From NCBI GenBank assembly GCA_035632395.1, contig DASQGX010000204.1:1-5185 (forward strand): 5,185 bases of DNA. The letters are read 5' to 3'. Positions 1-5,185 of the stretch are shown piece by piece; positions within the stretch are counted from its first letter, which is position 1, and each line of letters opens with the position of its first letter. This DNA comes from REEB95 sp035632395 (GTDB lineage Bacteria > Pseudomonadota > Alphaproteobacteria > ATCC43930 > CGMCC-115725). The notes below the pieces were generated by a model. It was not told the DNA's origin, made no database searches, and saw nothing but the letters and a program-made list of their open reading frames with translations. The translations under genes were made by a program, and so were the position numbers.

Positions 1-306
1 GAGGACGCCTTTCTTGCCTTTGAGCGAGGGCACGTGCGGGACCAAGCCGGTGCCCTCGTTCAGGTGTTCGAAGACGAGCTCATAGCCCTTTTGGAGATCG
101 TGGCCATCGGCTGAATAGGCGCCGGTCAGCGGCACCGTAACACCGACGAAGACAGATGGCCCCTTGGCGCCTTCGGGCCAATTGCCAATTGACTCTTCGG
201 CGGCGAAAGCACCCGGGACATGAATCAACGGCAACGTACCGGCTGCCGCGGCAGCGCCCTGCAGGATGCGGCGGCGTGAAACGGAATTTTTCTTGCGTTG
301 GGCCAC
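1..306 (-). CDS. ABC transporter substrate-binding protein, N-terminal part (Tat-exported, LivK-like)
   Basis: This is the N-terminal 102 codons of a periplasmic solute-binding protein; the rest lies beyond the left edge. Residues 10-15 read SRRRIL, a twin-arginine Tat motif. An alanine-rich hydrophobic stretch follows (about 17-30), and then AFA at 33-35, a likely signal peptidase site. The mature part contains a VFVGVTVPLTGAYS segment and then KGYELVFEHLNEG. This is the usual opening of type I periplasmic binding proteins for branched-chain amino acids, amides or similar polar solutes (Peripla_BP_6). The GTG at 306 is chosen because GGAGGGAG lies about 8-10 nt upstream. An in-frame ATG at 324 would add six residues but has no ribosome site in front of it and would absorb that SD sequence. 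The gene is separated by 189 nt from the upstream operon, so it probably has its own promoter. The substrate cannot be read from this fragment. The family call is secure; the ligand is not. Confidence 0.85.
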   Translation of the reverse strand, partial: MAQRKKNSVSRRRILQGAAAAAGTLPLIHVPGAFAAEESIGNWPEGAKGPSVFVGVTVPLTGAYSADGHDLQKGYELVFEHLNEGTGLVPHVPSLKGKKGVL

Positions 307-436
307 GATGCGCTCTCCCTCCATGAATTTTCGTTTATGATGGCGACCGGGCTAGCGCCGGCCGATTGGTGCGTGTCGTACCGGCTATTTACCCGCAGCC
401 TATGGCCGAAAGCAACACGTTAGCCGCATAAAACAG

Positions 437-465
437 TCTATACGCGCGACGGTTGTAGGCCGCAA
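437..465 (-). promoter_or_regulatory. Possible sigma-70 type promoter for the substrate-binding protein gene
   Basis: On the minus strand TTGCGG (465-460) and TATAGA (442-437) are separated by exactly 17 nt. They match three and four of six positions of the TTGACA and TATAAT consensus. The site sits in the 189-nt gap between the PAS gene and the substrate-binding protein gene, and would give a leader of roughly 120 nt. A second, weaker pair lies downstream: TTGCTT at 415-410 and TAAATA at 391-386, with 18 nt between. The gap is somewhat richer in A/T than the genes around it. This is pattern matching only, and such partial matches occur by chance. Confidence 0.25.
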
Positions 466-495
466 TTCAGGCCGCGCTCCTCGTTTTTCAGTGAT

Positions 496-930
496 TTACG
501 GGCCGGGACGCTTGCTGGCGAGCTGCGCGCGCAATGCCTTCATCTCTTCGAAGCGTTTTGTGACCTCGCGCAGGATCGCGGCAATGCCAGTCATCCGGCC
601 CGCGGCATCGTGAAACGGTACGATTGTGAATTCGACCGAGATGCGCGCGCTGTCCTTGCGCAATGCCGGCACCGCGAGCACGTCGCCGGCGCCATAACGC
701 GTGCGGCCGGTCTGCATCGTCGCGCGATAGCCATCCCAATGTCGCTGGCGCAGGTTCGCCGGAATGATGATGTCGAGTGACTGTCCGATAGCCTCACTAG
801 CGTCGAAGCCGAAGATGCGCGCCGCCGCGGCGTTCCAGAATCGAATCACGCCCTCGCTGTCGGAATAGACAATCGCGTCGGCGGCATCGCGCACAAGATC
901 GTGGCAAAAACGGTCTGGATCAAAGCTCAT
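496..930 (-). CDS. Small stand-alone PAS-domain protein
   Basis: This 144-residue protein is almost entirely one PAS domain (about 11-125). It shows the classic sequence order: a DAIVYSDSEGVIRFWNAAA start, FGF at 40-42, an EAIGQSL turn, IIPANLRQRHWDGY (55-68), TG at 74-75, and a final beta-sheet FTIVPFHDAAGRMTGIAAILREVT. A short charged helix (about 124-140) follows and could mediate dimerisation. There is no kinase, cyclase, EAL or DNA-binding output domain, so it must act through a partner or as a simple ligand sensor. His64 falls where FixL-type haem PAS domains carry their haem-ligating histidine, but many non-haem PAS domains also have a histidine there. A LOV flavin cysteine motif is absent. 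The ATG at 930 is preferred because PAS homology begins just after it. An upstream in-frame ATG at 1044 would add 38 non-PAS residues lying inside the preceding gene. No clear SD is seen; the gene starts 34 nt after the SucD-like stop, suggesting cotranscription. Confidence 0.85.
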   Translation of the reverse strand: MSFDPDRFCHDLVRDAADAIVYSDSEGVIRFWNAAAARIFGFDASEAIGQSLDIIIPANLRQRHWDGYRATMQTGRTRYGAGDVLAVPALRKDSARISVEFTIVPFHDAAGRMTGIAAILREVTKRFEEMKALRAQLASKRPGP

Positions 931-964
931 TGTCAGCCGATGATCGCGCCCCGTATCGCCGGTG

Positions 965-1849
965 TCACGCTGCGCGCCGAGCGAACGCCTCGGACATTGT
1001 CGCGCCGACCAGATGCGCGCTCGGCGCGATGATGACGCCGACATCCTGCAGCGCCTTGATCTTGCTGTCGGCGTCGTCGGATGCCTGTGCGGTCAGCGCG
1101 CCGGCATGGCCCATGCGGCATTGCGGCGGCGCGGCGCGGCCGACGATCAGCGCTACTACCGGTTTCCCCAGGCCGTTCTCGCGGATATAACGTGCGGCTT
1201 CCTGCTCCTCGGTGCCACCGATTTCGCCGACCAGGACGACGCCCTGAGTTTCGGGATCCTTGAAGAACAGGTCGAGACATTCGGCGAAGCCAATGCCGTG
1301 AATCGGGTCGCCACCGATGCCGATGGTGGTCGACTGGCCGAGGCCGGCAGCGGTCAACTGGCTCACGACTTCGCTGGTCAGCGAAGCCGAGCGCGAGGCG
1401 ACACCGATCGGACCGCGCCGCGCCCGATCGGTCGCCATCACGCCGATCTGGCAGATTTCGGGCGCCAGCACACCCTGGGAGTTGGGGCCGATCAAACGGG
1501 TGCGCGATCCGACCAACGCCTCGCGGACGCGCACCATGTCGAGCACCGGTACGCGCTCGGTGACGACGACGACCAGCGGCAATTCCGCCTCGATCGCCTC
1601 GAGCATTGCGCTTCCGGCATTTGCCGGCGGCACGAAGACGATGCTGGCGTTGGCGCCAGTCGCCTTTTTCGCCTCGACGACGGTGTTGAAAACCGGCGCG
1701 CCGAGATGGGTCGTGCCGCCCTTGCCGGGCGTGACGCCGGCGACGACATTCGTGCCGTATTGGATCATGCGATCGGTGTGATAGGTGCCGGCCCAGCCGG
1801 TCATGCCTTGGCACAACAGCCGCGTCTCGCGATCGATCAGGGCCGGCAT
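965..1849 (-). CDS. sucD: Acyl-CoA ligase (ADP-forming) alpha subunit, SucD/MtkB family
   Basis: This 294-residue protein matches the usual length of succinyl-CoA synthetase alpha subunits. With the beta subunit it should couple ATP hydrolysis to formation of an acyl-CoA through a phosphohistidine. Visible landmarks are an N-terminal CoA-binding Rossmann fold with QGMTGWAGTYH (14-24) and TPGKGGTTHLG (40-50), GIGGDPI (177-183), GEIGG (208-212), and the phosphorylated histidine His248 in RMGHAGA. Several normally conserved segments differ. GPNCPG is GPNSQG (121-126), the PGH-containing turn before the second domain is MATDRARRG (138-146), and SRSGTL is SRSASL (152-157). The ATG at 1849 gives the same N-terminus as known SucD proteins (M-x-x-LID). 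It has GGGAGGG 4 nt upstream and overlaps the beta-subunit stop as TGATG, which points to translational coupling. In a neighbourhood with hydroxypyruvate reductase, malate-CoA ligase (MtkB) is an attractive alternative to succinate-CoA ligase. The family is certain; the acid substrate is not. Confidence 0.9.
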   Translation of the reverse strand: MPALIDRETRLLCQGMTGWAGTYHTDRMIQYGTNVVAGVTPGKGGTTHLGAPVFNTVVEAKKATGANASIVFVPPANAGSAMLEAIEAELPLVVVVTERVPVLDMVRVREALVGSRTRLIGPNSQGVLAPEICQIGVMATDRARRGPIGVASRSASLTSEVVSQLTAAGLGQSTTIGIGGDPIHGIGFAECLDLFFKDPETQGVVLVGEIGGTEEQEAARYIRENGLGKPVVALIVGRAAPPQCRMGHAGALTAQASDDADSKIKALQDVGVIIAPSAHLVGATMSEAFARRAA

Positions 1850-3018
1850 CACGCCCTCCCTTGCGCGATCGCGGTCGCGCGAGTCGCTGCCTGCCACATG
1901 TCGGTGCATTCGGTCTTCGGCAGGTTGAAATTTGCAAGCCGCATGCGCGCGAAACTCTCGTTGTTGCCAGTGATGCGCAGCACCATCGGCATGACGCGGC
2001 CGCTCTTGCGGAAGGCAATTGCCAAGCCGTCGACCACCGTATCGCAGGCCTGCATGCCGCCACCGTAGACGTTGACCAGCAGCACCTTGGCGCGCGGATT
2101 GTCGAGGATCATGCCCACGCCGTGCGCGATATCGAGGCTTTTCGCGGTGGTGCGGATGTCCATGAAATTGGCCGGCGTGCCGCCAGCGGCATGGACCATG
2201 TCGAGCGTCGCCAGCCCCAAGCCCGCACCGTTCACGACGATGCCGATATTGCCGTCCATCTGCACGTAGTTGATCTGATGGCGCTGCGCCTGGAGCTGGA
2301 TCAGATCGACTTCCTCATCGTTGCGCAATTGGGCGGTTTCGGCATGGCGGAACATCGCATTGTCATCGATCGACACCTTGGCATCGACCGCGATGAGATC
2401 GCCGGTTTCGGTCTGGATGAGCGGGTTGATTTCAATCAACGTCGCGTCGAGCTCGACGAAGGCGCGATGCAGCCGCGCGATTAATTCGCCGAATTTGGCG
2501 GCTGCATCACCGCTCAGGCCGAGCCGTCGGCAGAAATCGGCGATGTCGCCCGACCGGCGCTCGCCGGCGATGGCGAGCACCACACTCTGGAATCCGGGTG
2601 CCCCCGCAGCCAAATGCTGTTCGATGTCGGGCCGATGGGCGCCAGCGAGCGCGGTGATCGCGCCGACGGCCGGATCGACGCGTAACGCCACGTAGAACTC
2701 GTGCGCGGCGGCGACACCCGCTTCGACCAGGACGCGTTTCACCACGTGGCCGGCCGGGCCCGTCTGTGACGTCACCAGTTTGTGGCCGAGCAACTCCGCG
2801 GCCGCCGCGCGCGTCCCCGACGGCGAACGCACGGCGCGCACGCCGCCCGCAGCGCCGCGGCCCCCGGCAAGAATCTGCGCTTTGACGAAAAGAGAATCCG
2901 ATCCGATCTGGCGCGCCGCCGCCGCGGCTTCATCGGGCGTTAACGCGATTTGGCCCGGAGGAGTATCGACCCGATAGCGACGCAGGAGGTCCTTGGCTTG
3001 GAATTCGTGCAGCTGCAT
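1849..3018 (-). CDS. sucC: Acyl-CoA ligase (ADP-forming) beta subunit, SucC/MtkA family, divergent
   Basis: This 389-residue ATP-grasp subunit has nearly the same length as E. coli SucC (388). It opens with MQLHEFQAKDLL. It keeps the nucleotide-site lysine Lys46 (FVKAQ), the metal-site residues in IEINPL (Asn198) and VDAK (Asp212), and VNGAGLGLATLDM (262-274), the active-site helix segment containing substrate-site Asn263. Against SucC and MtkA as I recall them, it differs at several signature sites. GRGKAGG is GRGAAGG (Ala56). The GGGA after NF(L/M)D(V/I) is RTTA (289-292). The substrate loop FGGIVRCD reads YGGGMQACD (318-326), one residue longer and without the arginine. The C-terminus carries an unfamiliar NFNLPKTECTDMW stretch (363-375). 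The ATG at 3018 has AAGGAG 5 nt upstream. The gene follows hprA by 53 nt and overlaps its alpha subunit. It is probably active, since the fold and main catalytic residues remain, but succinate may not be the substrate; malate or another hydroxy acid is possible. Confidence 0.9.
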   Translation of the reverse strand: MQLHEFQAKDLLRRYRVDTPPGQIALTPDEAAAAARQIGSDSLFVKAQILAGGRGAAGGVRAVRSPSGTRAAAAELLGHKLVTSQTGPAGHVVKRVLVEAGVAAAHEFYVALRVDPAVGAITALAGAHRPDIEQHLAAGAPGFQSVVLAIAGERRSGDIADFCRRLGLSGDAAAKFGELIARLHRAFVELDATLIEINPLIQTETGDLIAVDAKVSIDDNAMFRHAETAQLRNDEEVDLIQLQAQRHQINYVQMDGNIGIVVNGAGLGLATLDMVHAAGGTPANFMDIRTTAKSLDIAHGVGMILDNPRAKVLLVNVYGGGMQACDTVVDGLAIAFRKSGRVMPMVLRITGNNESFARMRLANFNLPKTECTDMWQAATRATAIAQGRA

Positions 3019-3071
3019 GCGTGCTCCTTCTCGGCGTCGTCTTCGGCGTTCAGCGCTCCTTCATCGACCGC

Positions 3072-4058
3072 TCAGCCAGCCACGACGTTGGACGGCTGGC
3101 CCGCGTGGAAATTCTCGATGTGGCTCACGACCTGATTCCACAGGACCTGCATCGCCTCGTCGCTCGCCCAACTGACATGCGGCGTCACGATGACGTTCGG
3201 CCGGCCGAGAATCGCATGGAACGGATGATCCGGACGCGGCGGCTCCGACGTCAGGCAATCGAAACCGATACCGGAGAGCAGGCCTTCGTCCAACGCCTCC
3301 ACGACGTCGGCCTCGACGACCAGGCCGCCGCGCGCGGTATTGACCAGCAGCGGCCGCTTCTTCATTTTGCGGAACTCCGCGATGCCGAGCATGTTGCGCG
3401 TGCTCGGCATCAGCGGGCAATGCAGGGTAATGATGTCGCTCGTCTCCAGCACCTCTTCGAAAGGCGTGTAGAGCGGCCCGAGGCCCTGCACGCCTTTGTG
3501 CGCCGCGAACAGGGTCTTCATGCCGAAGGCCTGGCCGAGCCGCGCGACCGACTGGCCGATGATGCCCTCGCCCATGATGCCGAGCGTACTGCCCGCCAGC
3601 TCGTGGATCGGATGGTTGAAGAAGCAGAACTGGCCCGCCTTCTGCCATTCGCCGTTGATAACGTCCTGCCGGAAGCCGACGATTCCGCGGCGCAGCGCCA
3701 GGATGAGCGCGAAGGCGTGTTCGGCCACGGTATTGATGGCATAGCCACGCACGTTGGAGACGATGATGCCGCGCTCGCGGCAGGCGGCGACGTCGACGAC
3801 GTCGTAGCCGGTGGCCGCAATGGCGATCATCTTCAGCTTCGGCAGCTTGGCAAGGTCGTGCGCGCGGATCGGCGCCTTGTTGGTTACGGCGATCGTGGCG
3901 CGCGCCAGTCGTTCGCCAACTTCGTCCGGTGCGCTCGCACCGTATTCAACCCATTCATGGTCGAAACGCGGCCGGTTCACGCGGACAGCCGGTCCCATCG
4001 TGTTGCGGTCGAGAAAAACGATGGTCGGCGGCGACTTCGACGCGGTATCGGGCGACAT
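3072..4058 (-). CDS. hprA: D-2-hydroxyacid dehydrogenase, hydroxypyruvate reductase / glycerate dehydrogenase type
   Basis: This 328-residue protein belongs to the D-isomer-specific 2-hydroxyacid dehydrogenases. It most likely reduces hydroxypyruvate (and glyoxylate) to D-glycerate in the cytoplasm. The Rossmann motif GEGIIG is at 163-168. The catalytic triad is visible as Arg243 in NTARGG, Glu272 in SEPP and His294 in TPHVSWAS. Several stretches closely resemble the serine-cycle HprA of Methylorubrum as I remember it: VFLDR near the N-terminus, IAATGYDVVD (80-89), QFCFFNHPIHELAGSTLGI (143-161) and the ending QPSNVV. At the end of the second beta strand, where NAD-specific members usually have Asp, it reads AAHKG (185-189), so NADPH use is possible. 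The start is ATG 4058, only 4 nt after the panE-like stop. The nearest purine-rich stretch, AGGGG, is too close to be a good SD, so translation may depend on coupling. Other 2-hydroxyacid substrates cannot be excluded. Confidence 0.88.
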   Translation of the reverse strand: MSPDTASKSPPTIVFLDRNTMGPAVRVNRPRFDHEWVEYGASAPDEVGERLARATIAVTNKAPIRAHDLAKLPKLKMIAIAATGYDVVDVAACRERGIIVSNVRGYAINTVAEHAFALILALRRGIVGFRQDVINGEWQKAGQFCFFNHPIHELAGSTLGIMGEGIIGQSVARLGQAFGMKTLFAAHKGVQGLGPLYTPFEEVLETSDIITLHCPLMPSTRNMLGIAEFRKMKKRPLLVNTARGGLVVEADVVEALDEGLLSGIGFDCLTSEPPRPDHPFHAILGRPNVIVTPHVSWASDEAMQVLWNQVVSHIENFHAGQPSNVVAG

Positions 4059-4062
4059 GCCC

Positions 4063-5094
4063 CTATGTTCCGACCATTAGGGGTGGTTGTGCAACCTCCG
4101 CGGCGGCTGGCCGGAACGCCGGGTAGATCGCCAGCGAACGGCCAAGCTGTTGCACCAAGCCCAGGACGACGTCGATATAAGGCGTCTTAACGTCGACCAA
4201 GCGGCCCATCTCCTGCACCGCGGTCAGCAGCGCGTCGATCTCGAGCGGCCGGCCGCCTTCGAGATCCTGCAGCATCGAGGTGCGGTGCGCGCCGACGCGC
4301 GCCGCACCATTGATCCGCCGCTCGATGTCAACGCGGAACGAGGCACCGAAGCGGGTCGCGATCTCCTGCGCTTCCGACATCATCTTGACCGACAGCGCGC
4401 GCAAATCCGGTTGCGTCGCGACGATGTCGAGCGTTGCCCGCGTCAGCGCGCTGATCGGGTTGAAGCACAGATTGCCCCACAGCTTGAGCCAAATCTCGCT
4501 GCGGATGTCATCGAGCACCGGCGCGTCGAAGCCTGCGGCTTCGAGCGCCTGCGATAGAGTACGACAACGCTCGGAGATCGTGCCGTCCGGCTCGCCGAGC
4601 GAGAATTTGTTGCCGTAAGTGTGGCGCACGACGCCCGGGCTGACGATGTCTGTGGCGGGATAGACGACGCAGCCGATCGCACGCTCCGGTCCAATGGCGT
4701 TCCACTGCCGATTGTCCGGATCGACGCTTTGCAACCGCATGTCCTCGAAACCGCGCAGCCCGAAGCCGTACCACCAGGGCACGCCGTTCTGGCACGTGAC
4801 CACCGCCGTGTCCTTGCCGAACAGCACGCGCGTCTGTTCGGCAGTCTCCCACGCCTGATGCGCCTTGAGACCGACGATAACGTAATCCTGCGGCCCGAGG
4901 GTCGCCGGATCGTTGGTGGCGGCCGGATGACAGACGCGCTCCTCGCCATTGATCAGCAGCTTCAAACCCGACTGCTGAATCTTCGCCAGATGCGGGCCGC
5001 GCGCGACCAGCGACAGTTCGACGTCGTCGACTGTGCTGAGACCAGCGGCGAGATAGCCGCCGATGGCGCCGGCGCCGTAGATACAGATCCGCAT
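4063..5094 (-). CDS. panE: Ketopantoate reductase family protein (PanE/ApbA)
   Basis: This 343-residue NAD(P)H-dependent 2-oxoacid reductase has an N-terminal Rossmann fold with GAGAIGGY at 7-14 and a C-terminal helical domain. Residues corresponding to the E. coli PanE active site are all present: Asn103 in QNG, Lys204 in EIWLKL, Asn208, Asn212 in FNP, Ser273 in SMLQD, and Glu285 in EID. It is about 40 residues longer than E. coli PanE (303). The extra length includes an insertion after QNGVPWWYGFG and a longer C-terminus. E. coli PanE reduces 2-dehydropantoate to pantoate for coenzyme A synthesis. Many longer paralogues sit in catabolic operons and probably reduce other 2-oxoacids, so the classical role is uncertain here. 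No panB or panC is in the window. The ATG at 5094 is preceded by GGAGGGG with a 5-nt spacer. The gene lies 23 nt after the upstream gene and 4 nt before hprA, so it is very likely cotranscribed. Confidence 0.87.
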   Translation of the reverse strand: MRICIYGAGAIGGYLAAGLSTVDDVELSLVARGPHLAKIQQSGLKLLINGEERVCHPAATNDPATLGPQDYVIVGLKAHQAWETAEQTRVLFGKDTAVVTCQNGVPWWYGFGLRGFEDMRLQSVDPDNRQWNAIGPERAIGCVVYPATDIVSPGVVRHTYGNKFSLGEPDGTISERCRTLSQALEAAGFDAPVLDDIRSEIWLKLWGNLCFNPISALTRATLDIVATQPDLRALSVKMMSEAQEIATRFGASFRVDIERRINGAARVGAHRTSMLQDLEGGRPLEIDALLTAVQEMGRLVDVKTPYIDVVLGLVQQLGRSLAIYPAFRPAAAEVAQPPLMVGT

Positions 5095-5117
5095 TACCGC
5101 CCCTCCGGCTTGGGGTC

Positions 5118-5185
5118 TCAGGCGACCTTGCCTAATTTGAGCTTCGGCGCAGTCGCACGGATGTACTCCTCGGCCGCACCGACGC
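5118..5185 (-). CDS. C-terminal end of an unidentified protein, possibly serine-glyoxylate aminotransferase
   Basis: Only the final 22 codons and the TGA stop (5120-5118) are inside the window. They read VGAAEEYIRATAPKLKLGKV and end in Ala. The frame is supported by typical high-GC third positions and by the tight 23-nt spacing to the next gene. The VGAAEEYIR segment, entered from a codon ending GC that could be glycine, resembles the GSGVAAAxxYLR ending of serine-glyoxylate aminotransferases such as the Hyphomicrobium enzyme as I recall it. That identity would suit the adjacent hydroxypyruvate reductase, since the aminotransferase makes hydroxypyruvate from serine. The match is short, so the gene symbol is left empty and the functional call is tentative. 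The existence of the reading frame is more certain than its identity. Confidence 0.5.
   Translation of the reverse strand, partial: VGAAEEYIRATAPKLKLGKVA

Noticed and set aside
307..324. ATG at 324 as start of the substrate-binding protein
   Set aside because: It is in frame, but it has no ribosome site and would include the good GGAGGGAG sequence as coding; the GTG at 306 is better placed.
458..475. GGCCGC repeated 12 nt apart after the PAS gene, examined as a terminator
   Set aside because: It is a direct repeat with only a 4-bp possible GGCC stem and no following T-run on the minus strand; most likely chance in GC-rich DNA.
931..1044. N-terminal extension of the PAS protein to an upstream ATG at 1044
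   Set aside because: The extra 38 residues lie inside the SucD-like coding region, are Arg/Ser-rich and have no PAS similarity; the PAS domain begins directly after the ATG at 930.
933..2063. Minus-strand open frame of 376 codons overlapping the SucD-like gene in another frame
   Set aside because: The arginine-rich translation has no domain; the alternative frame carries the complete SucD family signature.
962..2068. Long plus-strand open frame of 368 codons opposite the SucD-like gene and the end of the SucC-like gene
   Set aside because: It has low-complexity Arg/Ala/Asp/His-rich composition and no recognisable motifs, and it lies wholly antisense to well-supported genes. It is a typical shadow of high-GC codon usage.
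3019..3071. 53-nt gap between hprA and the SucC-like gene, examined for a promoter or attenuator
   Set aside because: Apart from AAGGAG next to the start codon, no promoter-like pair or stable hairpin was seen.
3021..4190. Plus-strand open frame of 389 codons opposite hprA
   Set aside because: It is antisense to a gene with a clear catalytic triad. The predicted protein is Arg/Asp/Ala-rich and family-less, as expected for a shadow frame.

Overview
This is a GC-rich window with every recognisable gene on the minus strand. It fits an alphaproteobacterium, probably of the Hyphomicrobiales/Rhodospirillales type. That placement is an inference from base composition, alphaproteobacterial-looking protein sequences and gene content; no rRNA or other marker gene is present.

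In transcription order (right to left), the window starts with the last 22 codons of a gene running off the right edge. Its tail resembles the C-terminus of serine-glyoxylate aminotransferases, but only weakly. After 23 nt comes a ketopantoate reductase (PanE/ApbA) family protein (4063-5094). Four nt later is a D-2-hydroxyacid dehydrogenase very like the serine-cycle hydroxypyruvate reductase HprA of methylotrophs (3072-4058). After 53 nt comes an ATP-grasp acyl-CoA ligase beta subunit of the SucC/MtkA family (1849-3018). Its stop overlaps by one base the start of the partner alpha subunit of the SucD/MtkB family (965-1849). A small stand-alone PAS-domain protein follows (496-930). These genes are packed tightly enough to form one operon.

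After a 189-nt gap that could hold a promoter, a separate unit begins at 306 and runs off the left edge. It is the N-terminus of a Tat-exported, periplasmic ABC-transporter substrate-binding protein of the LivK/Peripla_BP_6 type.

A plausible reading is that the operon handles C2/C3 acids around glyoxylate, hydroxypyruvate and glycerate. The SucCD-like pair would act either as a malate-CoA ligase (MtkAB, the serine-cycle step that leads to malyl-CoA and glyoxylate) or as a ligase for another carboxylic acid. The pair is the most interesting part of the window. Its overall fold and catalytic histidine are kept, but several glycine-rich, nucleotide-site and substrate-loop positions differ from both classical SucCD and Methylorubrum MtkAB, so its substrate is open. 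The PanE-like enzyme and the PAS protein have no obvious place in a textbook serine cycle. No RNA genes, mobile elements, CRISPR arrays or convincing terminators were seen.
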